NCBI GenBank assembly: GCA_903929885.1
Contig: CAIYWI010000126.1
Location: forward strand, 34,475 to 98,474
Direction of reading: 5' to 3'
DNA length: 64,000 nucleotides
Source: an uncultured Phycisphaerales bacterium
GTDB lineage: Bacteria > Planctomycetota > Phycisphaerae > Phycisphaerales > UBA1924
Position 1 is the first letter of the stretch. Each line of letters starts with the position of its first letter. The position numbers were made by a program, and so were the translations under genes. Positions 8,962-18,067 of this stretch are shown piece by piece. Below the pieces are notes generated by a model. The model was given only the letters and a program-made list of their open reading frames with translations. It did no database searches and was not told the origin of the DNA.

Positions 8962-11900
8962 TCACCGCGGCGCGGGCATGACCAGCGTCGTCGCGCCGCA
9001 GGGCATGATGATGGCGTCGTCGATGAGCCACAGGCCGCTGGGACGCTCTCCGACCCGCAATCGCTGGACGCCCAGCAGGCGTCCGGTTGGGTGCTCGAAG
9101 CAGAAGAGCCGCAGGGAGGGTTCGTGCTCGTCGGACGCCAGGGGGTCCGATTCGACGGCCCAGATGGACGCGGCGCCGGGTTCGGGCGTCTCGATGGAGG
9201 GCACGCCGTCGAGGCCGTCGATGCCGACCAGACGCCCCGTGTCGTCGATGACGGCCACGCCCTTGGGACTCGTGATCACCAAGGTCCGGCCGTTCACGCG
9301 AGCCGACATCGGGAACGAGAGTCGCCCCCGCGTGTCGACGGGCGTTCGAGAGGCCGTGCCGTCGGCCGTCGACAGACTCCAGAGTTGCGAGTCGCCCGTC
9401 AGCATCATGCAGGCGTCGCCGACGATCCACGCGCCCACGGAGGATCGCGCGGGTTCGCCCGCCGCCGCCCACCCCACGCGGCCCGTCGTGGTCTCGAATC
9501 GGAGCACCCCCGACGCCGCGCCGACGATGGCGGCGTTCCCGCCCGCCGAGCGCACCCATCGCGGGTGGTCGCCCAGTTCATTCACGCCCAGGCGAGAGGC
9601 CTCCGAGCCGTCGCGCAGCGAGCAGGCCACCAGCAGCGCGACGTGCCGCCCCTCGGCCTTCGACAGGCGCGTGCCCGCCACCACCAGCGTTTCCCCGCAG
9701 AGTTCGGCCTCGAAGACGCGATCGACGTCGGTGCGTCGAGCCCAGGCGAGCGTGCCAGTCCTGCCGTCGAAGCACGCGGCGCCGCCGCGACGCTGGATCA
9801 CCACGATCCGCGCGTCGTCGCACAGCGCGAGCAGGTCGTCGGGCCGCACTTGGCCGTCGGTGGGGGTGTTGAAGCGTTCGCCGTCGTCGGCCGTCGCGGG
9901 GCCCAGCAGGGTCGCGGTGTCCTGCGTGCGCCAGAGCACCGAGCCCACCTCGCTCGCGCCCCCAGAGTTGCGCACGGCCTCGAGCAAGCCCCCGCCGGGC
10001 GTGGGCCAGAAGAGCCAGGTGGCCTGGGGCGTGAGCCGCAGCACCGTGGGTCTCGACTCGAACTTGCGCGTCCACACCTGGCGCAGCCGCCCGTCGAGCA
10101 CGTCCACGGCCCACAACGCGATGGCCGAACGCTGGTCGTCGTACATCACGATCCCGCCGTGCGAGGCGCCCGGCGCGCGACGCGAGAGCGTCGGCAGGGG
10201 CTCCCACGGCCCGATCACCTGCGGGGGCGATTGGCACGTCTTGCCCACCTGGGGCAGCGAGGTCCGCCGGCCCATCACCGACTCCAGGCGCGTCGCGAGG
10301 TCTGCGGGCGTCCTCGACGGACCCGCCTCGCCCAGCGACACCGGGGCGTCGAAGGCGGCCTCGGGGTGGTCGGCCGCCAGGCGCGTGAGCAGCCGGTACG
10401 CCGGTTCGTGGTCGCCCTGGTGCTGCAGCACGCCCATCAGCCGCCCGGCCAGCGATCCGATCAGCGGGCCTTGCCCGGTGCGGCCGATCCACGCCGATCG
10501 TTCCGCCGCCGCCACCGCGAACCCAAGCGCCCGCCGCGCGCCCGGCTGGTCGCCCGCCTTCATGCTCAGTTCGGCGGCGCGGGCCCACAACCGCGGCGCG
10601 TCGGTCGCCGCCGGGTAGCGACGGGCGAGACGCTCGCAGGTGGCGGCGTCCGCATCGGCCTGCAACGTCGCCGCCTCGCGGGTGCACTCGGCATCAAAGG
10701 CCGCGTACGGGGTCGGACCGTGCGCCCGCAGCAACGCGAGCAGTCGCGTCTGGGCCAACTCGCCCGCGGCGCGGGGCGAGGGCGTGGCGGGCCACGGTCC
10801 CGCCTCGACGCCGGCGGTCTGGTCGTCGGCGAGCACCGACACCTGCGACACGGCCTCGTTGAGGATGATCGACTGGAGCGCCTCGACGGCGTCGGCGTGG
10901 CGTCGCTGCACCGTTCGAAGCCACGCCCGCTCGAAGGCCGCCGTGGCGACCTGCGACGGTTCCGAGGCCGATCGTGTCAGTCGCTCGATCACTTCGTCCA
11001 ACAGCGCCAGATCGCGAATCGGCGGACGCGAGAAGGCCGCCGCGCGCGTGCCCGGCTCCTCCGGGCTCGTTCCCTTGGCGAACGCCTCGCGACTGCGGGC
11101 CGTGATGTCCCCCAGGAGCGCGTGCAGGCGGCTCCGCCACGCTTCGCCTCCCTCAGGCGTCGCGTCGATGATCGCCAACGCGCCATCGGCCAAGGCCGGC
11201 ACCATTTCGGCTCGCCCCACCCGCGACGCCAGGTCGATGTACGTCAGCACGAAGCCCGCGTCGCCCGGCGATTCCTTGATCCGCCGCTCGAGCAGCCGCT
11301 GCGCCGTGGACCAGTCGAGGTAGGTGTGAAGCCCCTGCTCGTCGGCCACCAGCAGGTGCTCGCCCGAGTCCGCCTCGTGGGGGGTCACCACGAGATTGCC
11401 CGAGACCGCCAGCGGCCGGCGAAGCGACGAGCGCGGGTCGGCGGCGTTGACGCGGACCACCGATCCGTTCATCGGCAGCAGCACCGCGTTGTCGCCCGCC
11501 GCCACCACGCGTCCCGTCACGTCCGTCGACGCGAACGAGTCGCTCAGTTGCACCGTCCCCGAGCCCAGCTCCTCGAAGGGGACGAAGGCGATTCGGCTGC
11601 GCCCCACCGCCGCCAGGCGCGATCCCGCCGCGATGAGATACTCGGGTTCCGCCAGCGCGCCCGCCTGCCGCGATTGCACCACCGTTCCGCGATCGCGATC
11701 CACCTCGATCACGCGGCCCGCCGAGTTGGGCAGTCGCGGCTCGACGATGAAGACGCCCTCGCCCCTCACCAGCGGCACGTGCATGGCGTGCGGAGCCGGT
11801 TCCTCCTCCATCCGCATCGAGAAGTCGAAACTCGACCGCGTCGGCAGCAGCCGCACCCATCGGGGGCGGCCGGTCGCCGCCTCGACCGCCGCGAGAATGC

Positions 11901-13365
11901 CCATGTCGTCGCAGCGGTAGACCACGCCTCGCGAGACGGCCAGGCCCTCGGGGCGAGACGCGGTGCGACCCCACGGGTTGGTCCCGTAGCCGCCGAGCAG
12001 GCGGGTCCACTTCACCTCGCCGGTGTGCAGGTCGATGCCCACCAGGTGCAGGCTCGTGATGCGGCGAAGTTGGCCGGCGAGCCGCACCGCCACCACGACC
12101 GTGTCGCCGTCGACGACGATGTTGCCCCGGGCGGCGATGGTCGAGTTGGCCTCGCGGCCCCCCAGTCTCGTCCGCTCCACCGTCGCAAGGTCGGTCGACC
12201 ATCGCGTGACGCCCGTGGCGGCATCGACGGCGTGCACCCGAAGGTCCCCCGCGCGGCCGCCGTTGAAGGCCACGCCCCCCGCGAAGATCACCAGCCCCTG
12301 CGCCGCCGTCACCGTCGCCGGATCCTCGATGCCGCTGCGGGCGCCGACGATCCCGATCTGCATGGGCTCGTCGGTGTTGAACATCTCGGTGAGCGAACGG
12401 CCCGTGGGCGAGTTCATCCACAGCGGCGCAAGCGTGAAGGCGTCGCGAGCCCACAGGCGCATGCCGTCGGTGGCGTAGACCCGATCGCCCTCGACCGTCG
12501 GGAAGATCCACGAACTCCGCGTGTGGCGGGTCAGGTTCAACTCCTGGTCGAGCCCCGCGCGGTCTTCCATCGACTCGGGCTCGAAACTCGCCGACTGCAA
12601 CGGATTGAGCCCCGATCCCGCGCTCCGCGGCTCGGGCCCGCCCTGCACCGGGTCGCGACCGCGGATCATCGCTCGCGGCGGCGTCGTGCGAGCCGGCGGA
12701 CTCGCGGCCGGACTCCACCCCGTCTCCTTCGCCCACGCCTCCGCCAACGGCGATGCCGACGGCAGGTAGCTCGACAGCAGCCAGGCGAGTCGGGCGGCCC
12801 GCCGGCCCTCGTCGCCGCGTCGCGACGGATGCGTCGCGAGTTGCTCGAGCATCATGCGAGACGATTCGAACCGCGCCGCCTCCAACTCCCGCTGGGCCAG
12901 CCGCAGCACGGCCTCGAAGCCCGCCGGCGTCAGGAGCATCGTCCGCTCGACGCGGCCCGCCTCGCCCGCCTCCAGCAGCGTGGCGGCGGCGGGCTGGATC
13001 TCCGCGACATACCGGGCCAGCAGCGAGGCGTCCGCCAAGAGCAGGTCTCGGGCGGCATCGCGGATCGTTCGCAGCACGTCCGGATCATCGCCGCGGGCCA
13101 CCAGCCGCTCGGCATCGGAATCGAGCACGTCCTGAAGCACACGCACGGCCTCGCCGGCGTTGCCCGCCTCGTGCAGTTCGCGGACCCGAACCAGCGCGTC
13201 CGTCGCGGCGGGTGAATCGTCCGGGTACACGCTCCGCCCTTGGCCTCGGGCCTGCGTCGCCAGCACCATCGCGGCAAGCACGACCAAGGCGACGCGAATC
13301 CTCGTGCGGGCTCCCAGGGAGCTCGACGACCGTGCAGGCGAGGATGGCGGCCTGTGCCAAGGCAT
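8962..13365 (-). CDS. Secreted PQQ-like beta-propeller protein with helical repeats
   Basis: This 1467-residue protein has a signal-peptide-like start (basic residues, then VALVVLAAMVLATQARG at about residues 25-42). A helical region (about 45-270) follows, then PQQ-binding-like propeller blades (about 275-690), a second helical TPR-like section (about 690-1040) and a second propeller (about 1045-1467). Blade motifs such as VHAVDAATGVTRWSTDL, GTLAWARRTDVDRVF and AVEAATGRPRWVRLL recur. The family is a large, poorly characterised planctomycete group; some propellers act as outer-membrane scaffolds, others as dehydrogenases, and no catalytic set is evident here. The ATG at 13365 is chosen for the signal peptide. 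It stands 83 bases upstream of miaB on the same strand. Confidence 0.75.
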   Translation of the reverse strand: MPWHRPPSSPARSSSSLGARTRIRVALVVLAAMVLATQARGQGRSVYPDDSPAATDALVRVRELHEAGNAGEAVRVLQDVLDSDAERLVARGDDPDVLRTIRDAARDLLLADASLLARYVAEIQPAAATLLEAGEAGRVERTMLLTPAGFEAVLRLAQRELEAARFESSRMMLEQLATHPSRRGDEGRRAARLAWLLSSYLPSASPLAEAWAKETGWSPAASPPARTTPPRAMIRGRDPVQGGPEPRSAGSGLNPLQSASFEPESMEDRAGLDQELNLTRHTRSSWIFPTVEGDRVYATDGMRLWARDAFTLAPLWMNSPTGRSLTEMFNTDEPMQIGIVGARSGIEDPATVTAAQGLVIFAGGVAFNGGRAGDLRVHAVDAATGVTRWSTDLATVERTRLGGREANSTIAARGNIVVDGDTVVVAVRLAGQLRRITSLHLVGIDLHTGEVKWTRLLGGYGTNPWGRTASRPEGLAVSRGVVYRCDDMGILAAVEAATGRPRWVRLLPTRSSFDFSMRMEEEPAPHAMHVPLVRGEGVFIVEPRLPNSAGRVIEVDRDRGTVVQSRQAGALAEPEYLIAAGSRLAAVGRSRIAFVPFEELGSGTVQLSDSFASTDVTGRVVAAGDNAVLLPMNGSVVRVNAADPRSSLRRPLAVSGNLVVTPHEADSGEHLLVADEQGLHTYLDWSTAQRLLERRIKESPGDAGFVLTYIDLASRVGRAEMVPALADGALAIIDATPEGGEAWRSRLHALLGDITARSREAFAKGTSPEEPGTRAAAFSRPPIRDLALLDEVIERLTRSASEPSQVATAAFERAWLRTVQRRHADAVEALQSIILNEAVSQVSVLADDQTAGVEAGPWPATPSPRAAGELAQTRLLALLRAHGPTPYAAFDAECTREAATLQADADAATCERLARRYPAATDAPRLWARAAELSMKAGDQPGARRALGFAVAAAERSAWIGRTGQGPLIGSLAGRLMGVLQHQGDHEPAYRLLTRLAADHPEAAFDAPVSLGEAGPSRTPADLATRLESVMGRRTSLPQVGKTCQSPPQVIGPWEPLPTLSRRAPGASHGGIVMYDDQRSAIALWAVDVLDGRLRQVWTRKFESRPTVLRLTPQATWLFWPTPGGGLLEAVRNSGGASEVGSVLWRTQDTATLLGPATADDGERFNTPTDGQVRPDDLLALCDDARIVVIQRRGGAACFDGRTGTLAWARRTDVDRVFEAELCGETLVVAGTRLSKAEGRHVALLVACSLRDGSEASRLGVNELGDHPRWVRSAGGNAAIVGAASGVLRFETTTGRVGWAAAGEPARSSVGAWIVGDACMMLTGDSQLWSLSTADGTASRTPVDTRGRLSFPMSARVNGRTLVITSPKGVAVIDDTGRLVGIDGLDGVPSIETPEPGAASIWAVESDPLASDEHEPSLRLFCFEHPTGRLLGVQRLRVGERPSGLWLIDDAIIMPCGATTLVMPAPR

Positions 13366-13555
13366 GGGTGGCGCCCGCCGGCGAAGTCCGGAGGGAAGGG
13401 ATGGTACAGCGGCGAGTGCACGAAGGTCCGCAGATGGGCTATCGGCCCGTTTCCCGACCGTCATAACCCATGCAGGCAGCACGATCGCAGGACATCCCCG
13501 CATCAGGGAGCAGGTCCAATTGACGAGGGCATCGTGCAGGGCCGATCCCCCTGCC

Positions 13556-14020
13556 ATGCTCCAGCCGTTCCAGCATGCCGCCGCGACCGCCCTCCCCCTC
13601 GAGGGGACCGCCTCCTGGACCCGGTGCTTCACGGACCGGGCCTGTCGCGTGTGGATGCTGCTCGCCGGGGTCGCGGCCATCTCGGTGGCCGACCTCATCA
13701 TGACCCTGACCTACGCCACGTCCGTGGGCATGATCGAGATGAACCCCATCGCCCACGCCATCATGAGCACCGGGTCGGTCTGGCTCGTGGTGCTGTGGAA
13801 GTTCGCCACCGCCGGACTCGGCATCGCCATCCTGTGTCGCTTCCGCCGCCACGCCGCGGCGGAGATCGCCTCGTGGATCTGCTTCGCCGGCATGGTGATG
13901 CTCCTGATCCACTGGATGTCCTTCAACACCCAGATCGTCGGCTACGCCGAGGAACTCGCCTCGCTGGCCGATTCGGGCGCGCCCAAGTGGGTCCAGATGC
14001 CCGCGGTCGAGATGTACTGA
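13556..14020 (+). CDS. Small integral membrane protein, DUF5658-like
   Basis: The 154-residue protein has three to four predicted transmembrane helices (about residues 31-55, 66-92 and 103-128). Conserved-looking elements include ADLIMTLTYATSVGMIEMNPIAHAI. The pattern of an Asp in the first helix and an E-x-NP-x-A motif before the second is that of DUF5658-type membrane proteins, whose function is unknown. There is no obvious ribosome-binding site before the ATG at 13556, but the start fits the short hydrophilic lead-in. The gene is divergent from the propeller gene and lies 49 bases before the dehydrogenase gene, possibly in one unit with it. Confidence 0.6.
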   Translation: MLQPFQHAAATALPLEGTASWTRCFTDRACRVWMLLAGVAAISVADLIMTLTYATSVGMIEMNPIAHAIMSTGSVWLVVLWKFATAGLGIAILCRFRRHAAAEIASWICFAGMVMLLIHWMSFNTQIVGYAEELASLADSGAPKWVQMPAVEMY

Positions 14021-14069
14021 TCCGTCCCGCCATCGAAGGCATACGGGCCGCTCGCTCCTATCCTGCGGG

Positions 14070-15494
14070 GTGATGAAACGCTCCATCGCCGCCCTCTGCC
14101 TGCTCGCCTCCGGCGCCTTGGCCCAGAACGTCGAGCAACTCTGGAAGAACAACTGCGCGTCATGCCATCGCCAAGGCGAGGGCGGCGAGAGGAACACGCC
14201 CACGCTCCTCACCGCCGAGGCCTTCGACGAGAAGCTCGATCGTCGCATGTTCGAGGCCATCCGCGACGGCAAGCAGCACGCCGCCATGAAGGCCTTCGAT
14301 GCCACGCTCTCCGATGAGCAGGCGTGGGCGCTGGTCAACTACATCCGCGAACTGCAGTTCCGCGCCGTTCGATCGGGCGCGATTCCCCTGGGCGCCCCGA
14401 AGGCCAAGGAGGGCATCCGCGCCACCAGACGCGCCTCCTTCAAGGTCGAGCCCTTCGTCGACACGGGGCTCTCCACCCCCTGGTCCGTCGAGTTCCTGCC
14501 CGGCGGCGAGGCCCTCGTCACCGAACGAGACGGCTCGCTCCGCCTCGTGCGAGACGGACGGCCCGGCGCCCCGGTCGGCGGCACGCCCCAGGTCTACGCA
14601 CGCGGGCAGGGCGGGCTCCTCGACGCGGCGATCCACCCCGAGCACGCCGCCAACGGGTGGATCTATCTCTCCTTCAGCGACCCTCGCGGCGACGATCGCG
14701 GCCGCACCGTCGCCTTCACCAAGATCGTCCGCGGTCGCATCAAGGACAACGCCTGGACCGACCAGGAGACCATCTTCGCAGCCAAGCCCGAGCACTATTC
14801 CGGCGGCGACCTGCACTTTGGCTGTCGAATCGCCTTCGGTCCTCGTGTCGACGGTCGGCGCCACGTCTTCTTCGCCATCGGCGAGCGGGGTCGAGGCGAG
14901 TTCGCGCAGGACCTCACCCGTCCGCAAGGCAAGGTCTTCCGCACCTGGGACGACGGTTCCATCCCCGACGACAACCCCTTCCTCGACACGCCCGACGCCT
15001 ATCGCCAGATCTGGTCGTTCGGTCACCGCAACCCGCAGGGCCTGGTCTTCGACCTCAAGGGCGATCTCTACGACACCGAGCACGCGCCGCGAGGCGGCGA
15101 TGAACTCAACCGTGTCGTTCGCGGCGCGAACTACGGCTGGCCCGTCGTTTCCTTCGGCATCAACTACGGCGGCACCCCCTTCAAGACGCCCTGGGCGTCC
15201 GAAGGCAAGTCCTTCATCATGCCCGTCACCCGGTGGATGCCCTCCATCGCCGCCTGCGGCCTGACGCTCGTCGACGGCAATGCCTTCCCCGACTGGAAGG
15301 GCGACATGCTCGCCGGCGGCCTCGCCGGATCCTGCGTGCATCGCGTCCGCGTCCGCGACGGCGTGCTCGTCGAACGCGAGGAGATCCTCCACGGCATGGG
15401 ACGCGTTCGAGACGTGGTCTGCGGACCCGACGGCCTGATCTACGTCGTCCTCAACGACCCCGATCGCATCGTGCGGCTCGTTCCCGCCGGCTGA
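14070..15494 (+). CDS. Cytochrome c-glucose/sorbosone dehydrogenase fusion (PQQ type)
   Basis: The 474-residue exported protein has a signal peptide (residues 1-18, cleavage near ALAQ) and then a short cytochrome c domain with haem motif C29-A-S-C32-H33. From about residue 115 it is a six-bladed soluble aldose/sorbosone dehydrogenase propeller. Visible family marks are STPWSVEFLPGGEALVTERDG, the FGHRNPQGLVFD segment and EHAPRGGDELN with YGWPVVS, which form the PQQ/calcium site in relatives. The fusion implies sugar oxidation coupled directly to an on-board haem that passes electrons to the respiratory chain. The haem methionine ligand could be one of the Met residues around 65-75. Confidence 0.85.
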   Translation: MMKRSIAALCLLASGALAQNVEQLWKNNCASCHRQGEGGERNTPTLLTAEAFDEKLDRRMFEAIRDGKQHAAMKAFDATLSDEQAWALVNYIRELQFRAVRSGAIPLGAPKAKEGIRATRRASFKVEPFVDTGLSTPWSVEFLPGGEALVTERDGSLRLVRDGRPGAPVGGTPQVYARGQGGLLDAAIHPEHAANGWIYLSFSDPRGDDRGRTVAFTKIVRGRIKDNAWTDQETIFAAKPEHYSGGDLHFGCRIAFGPRVDGRRHVFFAIGERGRGEFAQDLTRPQGKVFRTWDDGSIPDDNPFLDTPDAYRQIWSFGHRNPQGLVFDLKGDLYDTEHAPRGGDELNRVVRGANYGWPVVSFGINYGGTPFKTPWASEGKSFIMPVTRWMPSIAACGLTLVDGNAFPDWKGDMLAGGLAGSCVHRVRVRDGVLVEREEILHGMGRVRDVVCGPDGLIYVVLNDPDRIVRLVPAG

Positions 15495-15527
15495 ACCCCG
15501 CCGCCGGGACGACCCGCCGAACCGGTC

Positions 15528-16577
15528 TCACGATCCGGCCATCGCGTCGCGAGTCGCCTGCGCTGCCGTCGCGCACTGGGCGCCCGACACGTCGAGATGC
15601 GTCACCATCCGCATGCGACGCGGGCCGGTGGCCAACGCCAGCACGCCTCGAGCGGCCAGACGAGTCTGCAGCGTCGAGGCATCGAAGGGAACCGACGCCG
15701 CCAGCCGGTAGAAAACCAGGTTCGTCATCGGGCCGTCGGGCTGACCGGGGTCGGCCTCGAGCCCGGGCACTTGCATGAGCGTGCGCCAGAGGTCGCGGGC
15801 GTTGGCGTGATCGATGGAAAGTCGTTCGACGTGATGATCGAGCGCGTGCATCGCCGCCGCCGCGAGCATGCCCGCCTGCCGCATGCCGCCGCCCAGCAAC
15901 TTGCGGGCCCGGTGCACGCGGGCGATGGTCTGGCGGTCGCCCACGACGATCGACCCGACCGGGCATCCCAGCCCCTTGCTGAAGCACGCGGCGACCGTGT
16001 CGAAGTGCGAGGCCCACGTCGCCACGGGCACGCCCGAGGCCACCGAGGCGTTCCACAGCCGCGCGCCGTCGAGGTGCCGCCGCAACCCGCGGCCCGCGGC
16101 GGCCGCCGCGACGCGAGCGAGCCGCTCGAGGGGCCACACCGTGCCGCCGCCGCGGTTGTGGGTGTTCTCGAGCACGAGCAGGCGGCTCCGACAGAAGTGG
16201 CTGTCGTCAGGTCGGACCATCGCCGGCACCATCTCCTCGCCGAAGGTGCCGTCGGGCGTATCGACGACGCGGCACATGCAGCCGGAGATCACGGCCGGCC
16301 CGCCCCCTTCGTAGTGGAAGATGTGGCTGCCCTCGTGGCAGATGATCTCGTCCCCCGGCTCGGTCTGGGCGCGGATGGCGGTCTGGTTGGCCATCGTGCC
16401 GCTGGGCACGAAGCAGGCCGCCTGCTTGCCCATGAGGGAGGCGACGCGTTCCTGCAAGGCCAGCACGCTCGGATCGTCGCCCAGCACGTCGTCGCCCAGC
16501 GGGGCCCGCATCATCGCCTCGCGCATGGCGGGCGTGGGACGTGTCACGGTGTCGGAGCGAAGGTCGATGGCGTCCAT
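15528..16577 (-). CDS. ltaE: Low-specificity L-threonine aldolase
   Basis: The 349-residue PLP enzyme of the beta-eliminating lyase/threonine aldolase family cleaves L-threonine or allo-threonine to glycine and acetaldehyde. The start [19 protein letters not shown] is the family signature, followed by [11 protein letters not shown]. The PLP-contacting [10 protein letters not shown] lies at about residues 168-177 and the Schiff-base lysine is K201 in [12 protein letters not shown]. The ATG at 16577 is chosen because the signature begins four residues later; an upstream in-frame ATG would add seven residues. It is transcribed away from the mini-transcript at 16.7-16.95 kb. Confidence 0.9.
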   Translation of the reverse strand: MDAIDLRSDTVTRPTPAMREAMMRAPLGDDVLGDDPSVLALQERVASLMGKQAACFVPSGTMANQTAIRAQTEPGDEIICHEGSHIFHYEGGGPAVISGCMCRVVDTPDGTFGEEMVPAMVRPDDSHFCRSRLLVLENTHNRGGGTVWPLERLARVAAAAAGRGLRRHLDGARLWNASVASGVPVATWASHFDTVAACFSKGLGCPVGSIVVGDRQTIARVHRARKLLGGGMRQAGMLAAAAMHALDHHVERLSIDHANARDLWRTLMQVPGLEADPGQPDGPMTNLVFYRLAASVPFDASTLQTRLAARGVLALATGPRRMRMVTHLDVSGAQCATAAQATRDAMAGS

Positions 16578-16718
16578 ATGGGGCCAGCGTATGGGCATCG
16601 CGCCCCCGCGCGGACGGCACGGCCCGTCGCGAGGGCGGCATCGTCGGCGCAGACCGCACGCGCCCCCTCCGGCACGAGGTCTCGCGTCGCGATCGGTTGC
16701 ATCCGGCCGACATGAATT

Positions 16719-16735
16719 GAACACTTTCGGTGTTC
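16719..16735. promoter_or_regulatory. Inverted repeat, possible operator
   Basis: GAACAC and GTGTTC form a perfect 6-base inverted repeat separated by TTTCG. It lies upstream of the mini-ORF at 16830 and about 140 bases upstream of the threonine aldolase start on the other strand. It could be an operator or an RNA hairpin. The spacing does not match the Gram-positive LexA box. Confidence 0.3.
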
Positions 16736-16829
16736 GAATCGCGGCTTGTTCGTCGGGTCTTGCGAATACGTGTCGCCCTTCGTCGGGGCGGCGACGCCGA
16801 TGAATGAGCCCCTTCTGGAGGGCACATGC

Positions 16830-16895
16830 ATGAAGCTCCTTCTTGATGGCGTCGGTCGTTCCTTCGAGCCCCTTCTTGGCATTGGCCTGAGCTGA
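16830..16895 (+). CDS. Possible 21-residue small protein
   Basis: The small ORF starts MKLLLDGVGRSF and continues through a hydrophobic second half to a TGA at 16893-16895. A GGAGG sequence ends eight bases before the ATG, which is ideal spacing, and a strong terminator begins 21 bases after the stop. Compact RBS-ORF-terminator order is what supports it; there is no homology evidence. It might instead be a non-coding RNA, and a six-codon frame starting at ATG 16826 overlaps it. It is not a leader peptide for a downstream gene, because the next genes lie on the minus strand. Confidence 0.35.
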   Translation: MKLLLDGVGRSFEPLLGIGLS

Positions 16896-16916
16896 GCTCG
16901 TTGCCTTGATCGTGTG

Positions 16917-16950
16917 GACCCGCTCCGTGGCATGACGGAGCGGGTCTTTT
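16917..16950 (+). terminator. Intrinsic terminator after the mini-ORF
   Basis: A perfect 11-base-pair stem, GACCCGCTCCG with CGGAGCGGGTC, has an 8-base loop and is followed by TTTT then C on the plus strand. There is no A-tract on the other side, so it is directional for plus-strand transcription. It may still help insulate the minus-strand DUF72 gene, which ends at 16963. Confidence 0.85.
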
Positions 16951-16962
16951 CGTGCGCGGCCC

Positions 16963-18015
16963 TCAACCCGCGAGCATCGCGTCGAGTTCCCTCGCCAGTT
17001 CGATGGCCGACAGGGGCGCGCTTCCCTCGGCCTTGTTGTTGATGATCACGTAGGCGTCCGCAGCGCCGCGAACCGCCTCGGCCACGCACGCCGCGACGTC
17101 GCGACGCGCAGCCGCGTCCTCCTCGGCGAGCCGGTTGAAGGGGGCATACAGGTCCTTGGCCTGCTCGTACTGCAGGTTCGGTCGCAGCAGCCAGCGGATC
17201 ACGCGGGGCCGGCGTATGGATGCCGCCGCATCGCCCCCGGCGGCCAGCGACGCCGCCTGCTCCGCGATGCTCGGCATCGTCGGATGCACGATGAGCACCG
17301 GCGACGCCGAACCCAGCGCCGCGACGAAGTCGCGGGCCCGGGTCGTCGACAGCAGCCCGCGGTGCCGCACCTCCACGCCCAGCGTCACGCCGCGCGAGGC
17401 CGGGTCGGCCGCCACTCGCTCGAGGAACCGGCTCAATCGCGACAGGAATGTCGTTTCGCCTCCCAGCGGCCGCAGGTCCATCGGGGGAAACTGCAGCACG
17501 ATCGGTCCGCACGCCTCGCCCAGGCCCCGCAGGGCCGGAGCGATCACTTCATGCGCGGCGAACGAGGCGTCCAGAAAGACGTCGGAGGCGTGCGTGCGGC
17601 CCCTCGTGTCGCCGTGGGTCCGCCCGGAGGCGTCCGCGAACGGCCTCGTCAGGCCCTGATAGGCCTTGATGAGGAAGCGAAAGCCGCCGGGCACCATTCG
17701 AGCCAGTTGCCGATAGTCGTCGATCGACGGCGGGCGATAGAACGCGCGGTCGAGGCCGACCGTGCGGAGCAGCGGGTGGCGCGCGTACGCACGGAGACCG
17801 TCCGCCGCCAGTTTCGATTCGGCGTGCGAGTCTCGATACACCATCCCCGCCCACCCGGGGAAGGCCCACGACGAGGTGCCCAGTCTCACCCCCGCCGGCA
17901 GGCGTTGGCCGAGGTCGCCCCACAGCGTCGCGGCGGGCGCGAGATCGACCTCGCCGCCCTTGCGACTCGGGGGTGGCTGGCCGAACAGAAAGCCCTGGCC
18001 TTCGACATCGCCCAT
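16963..18015 (-). CDS. DUF72 (YecE-like) protein
   Basis: The 350-residue protein belongs to the DUF72 TIM-barrel family, which is widespread and biochemically undefined. Typical marks are LGTSSWAFPGWAGMVY (about residues 45-60), FYRPPSIDDYRQLARMVPGGFRFLIK, the IVLQFPP segment, GVEVRHRG and the C-terminal AYVIINNKAEGSAPLSA. The N-terminal 40 residues (GFLFGQPPPSRKGGE) are an extension seen in many relatives. It is transcribed leftward; the unknown gene at 18068-18508 lies 52 bases upstream on the same strand and may be co-transcribed. Confidence 0.85.
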   Translation of the reverse strand: MGDVEGQGFLFGQPPPSRKGGEVDLAPAATLWGDLGQRLPAGVRLGTSSWAFPGWAGMVYRDSHAESKLAADGLRAYARHPLLRTVGLDRAFYRPPSIDDYRQLARMVPGGFRFLIKAYQGLTRPFADASGRTHGDTRGRTHASDVFLDASFAAHEVIAPALRGLGEACGPIVLQFPPMDLRPLGGETTFLSRLSRFLERVAADPASRGVTLGVEVRHRGLLSTTRARDFVAALGSASPVLIVHPTMPSIAEQAASLAAGGDAAASIRRPRVIRWLLRPNLQYEQAKDLYAPFNRLAEEDAAARRDVAACVAEAVRGAADAYVIINNKAEGSAPLSAIELARELDAMLAG

Positions 18016-18067
18016 GGCGTGTCAGCGTAGCGGCGACGGCCGCCGGGCAGGTTGCGTCAGCGAGGGC

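Larger units (their letters stand above)
16578..16962. other. Intergenic region holding an opposite-strand mini-transcript
   Basis: This 385-base gap separates two minus-strand genes but carries plus-strand signals in order. They are an inverted repeat GAACAC-N5-GTGTTC at 16719-16735, a leader able to fold (GTCGCC/GGCGAC arms at 16772-16795), a GGAGG ribosome-binding site at 16817-16821, a 21-codon ORF at 16830 and a perfect intrinsic terminator at 16917-16950. No good sigma-70 promoter is visible; the best AT-rich segment is GCGAATACG at 16762-16770. Confidence 0.5.

Noticed and set aside
16719..16735. LexA/SOS box
   Set aside because: The arms GAACAC/GTGTTC are separated by five bases, not the four-base spacing and sequence of the GAAC-N4-GTTC box.
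16725..16745. tRNA T-arm (GTTCGAATC)
   Set aside because: The flanking bases do not pair as a T-stem and no acceptor or anticodon stem can be drawn around it.
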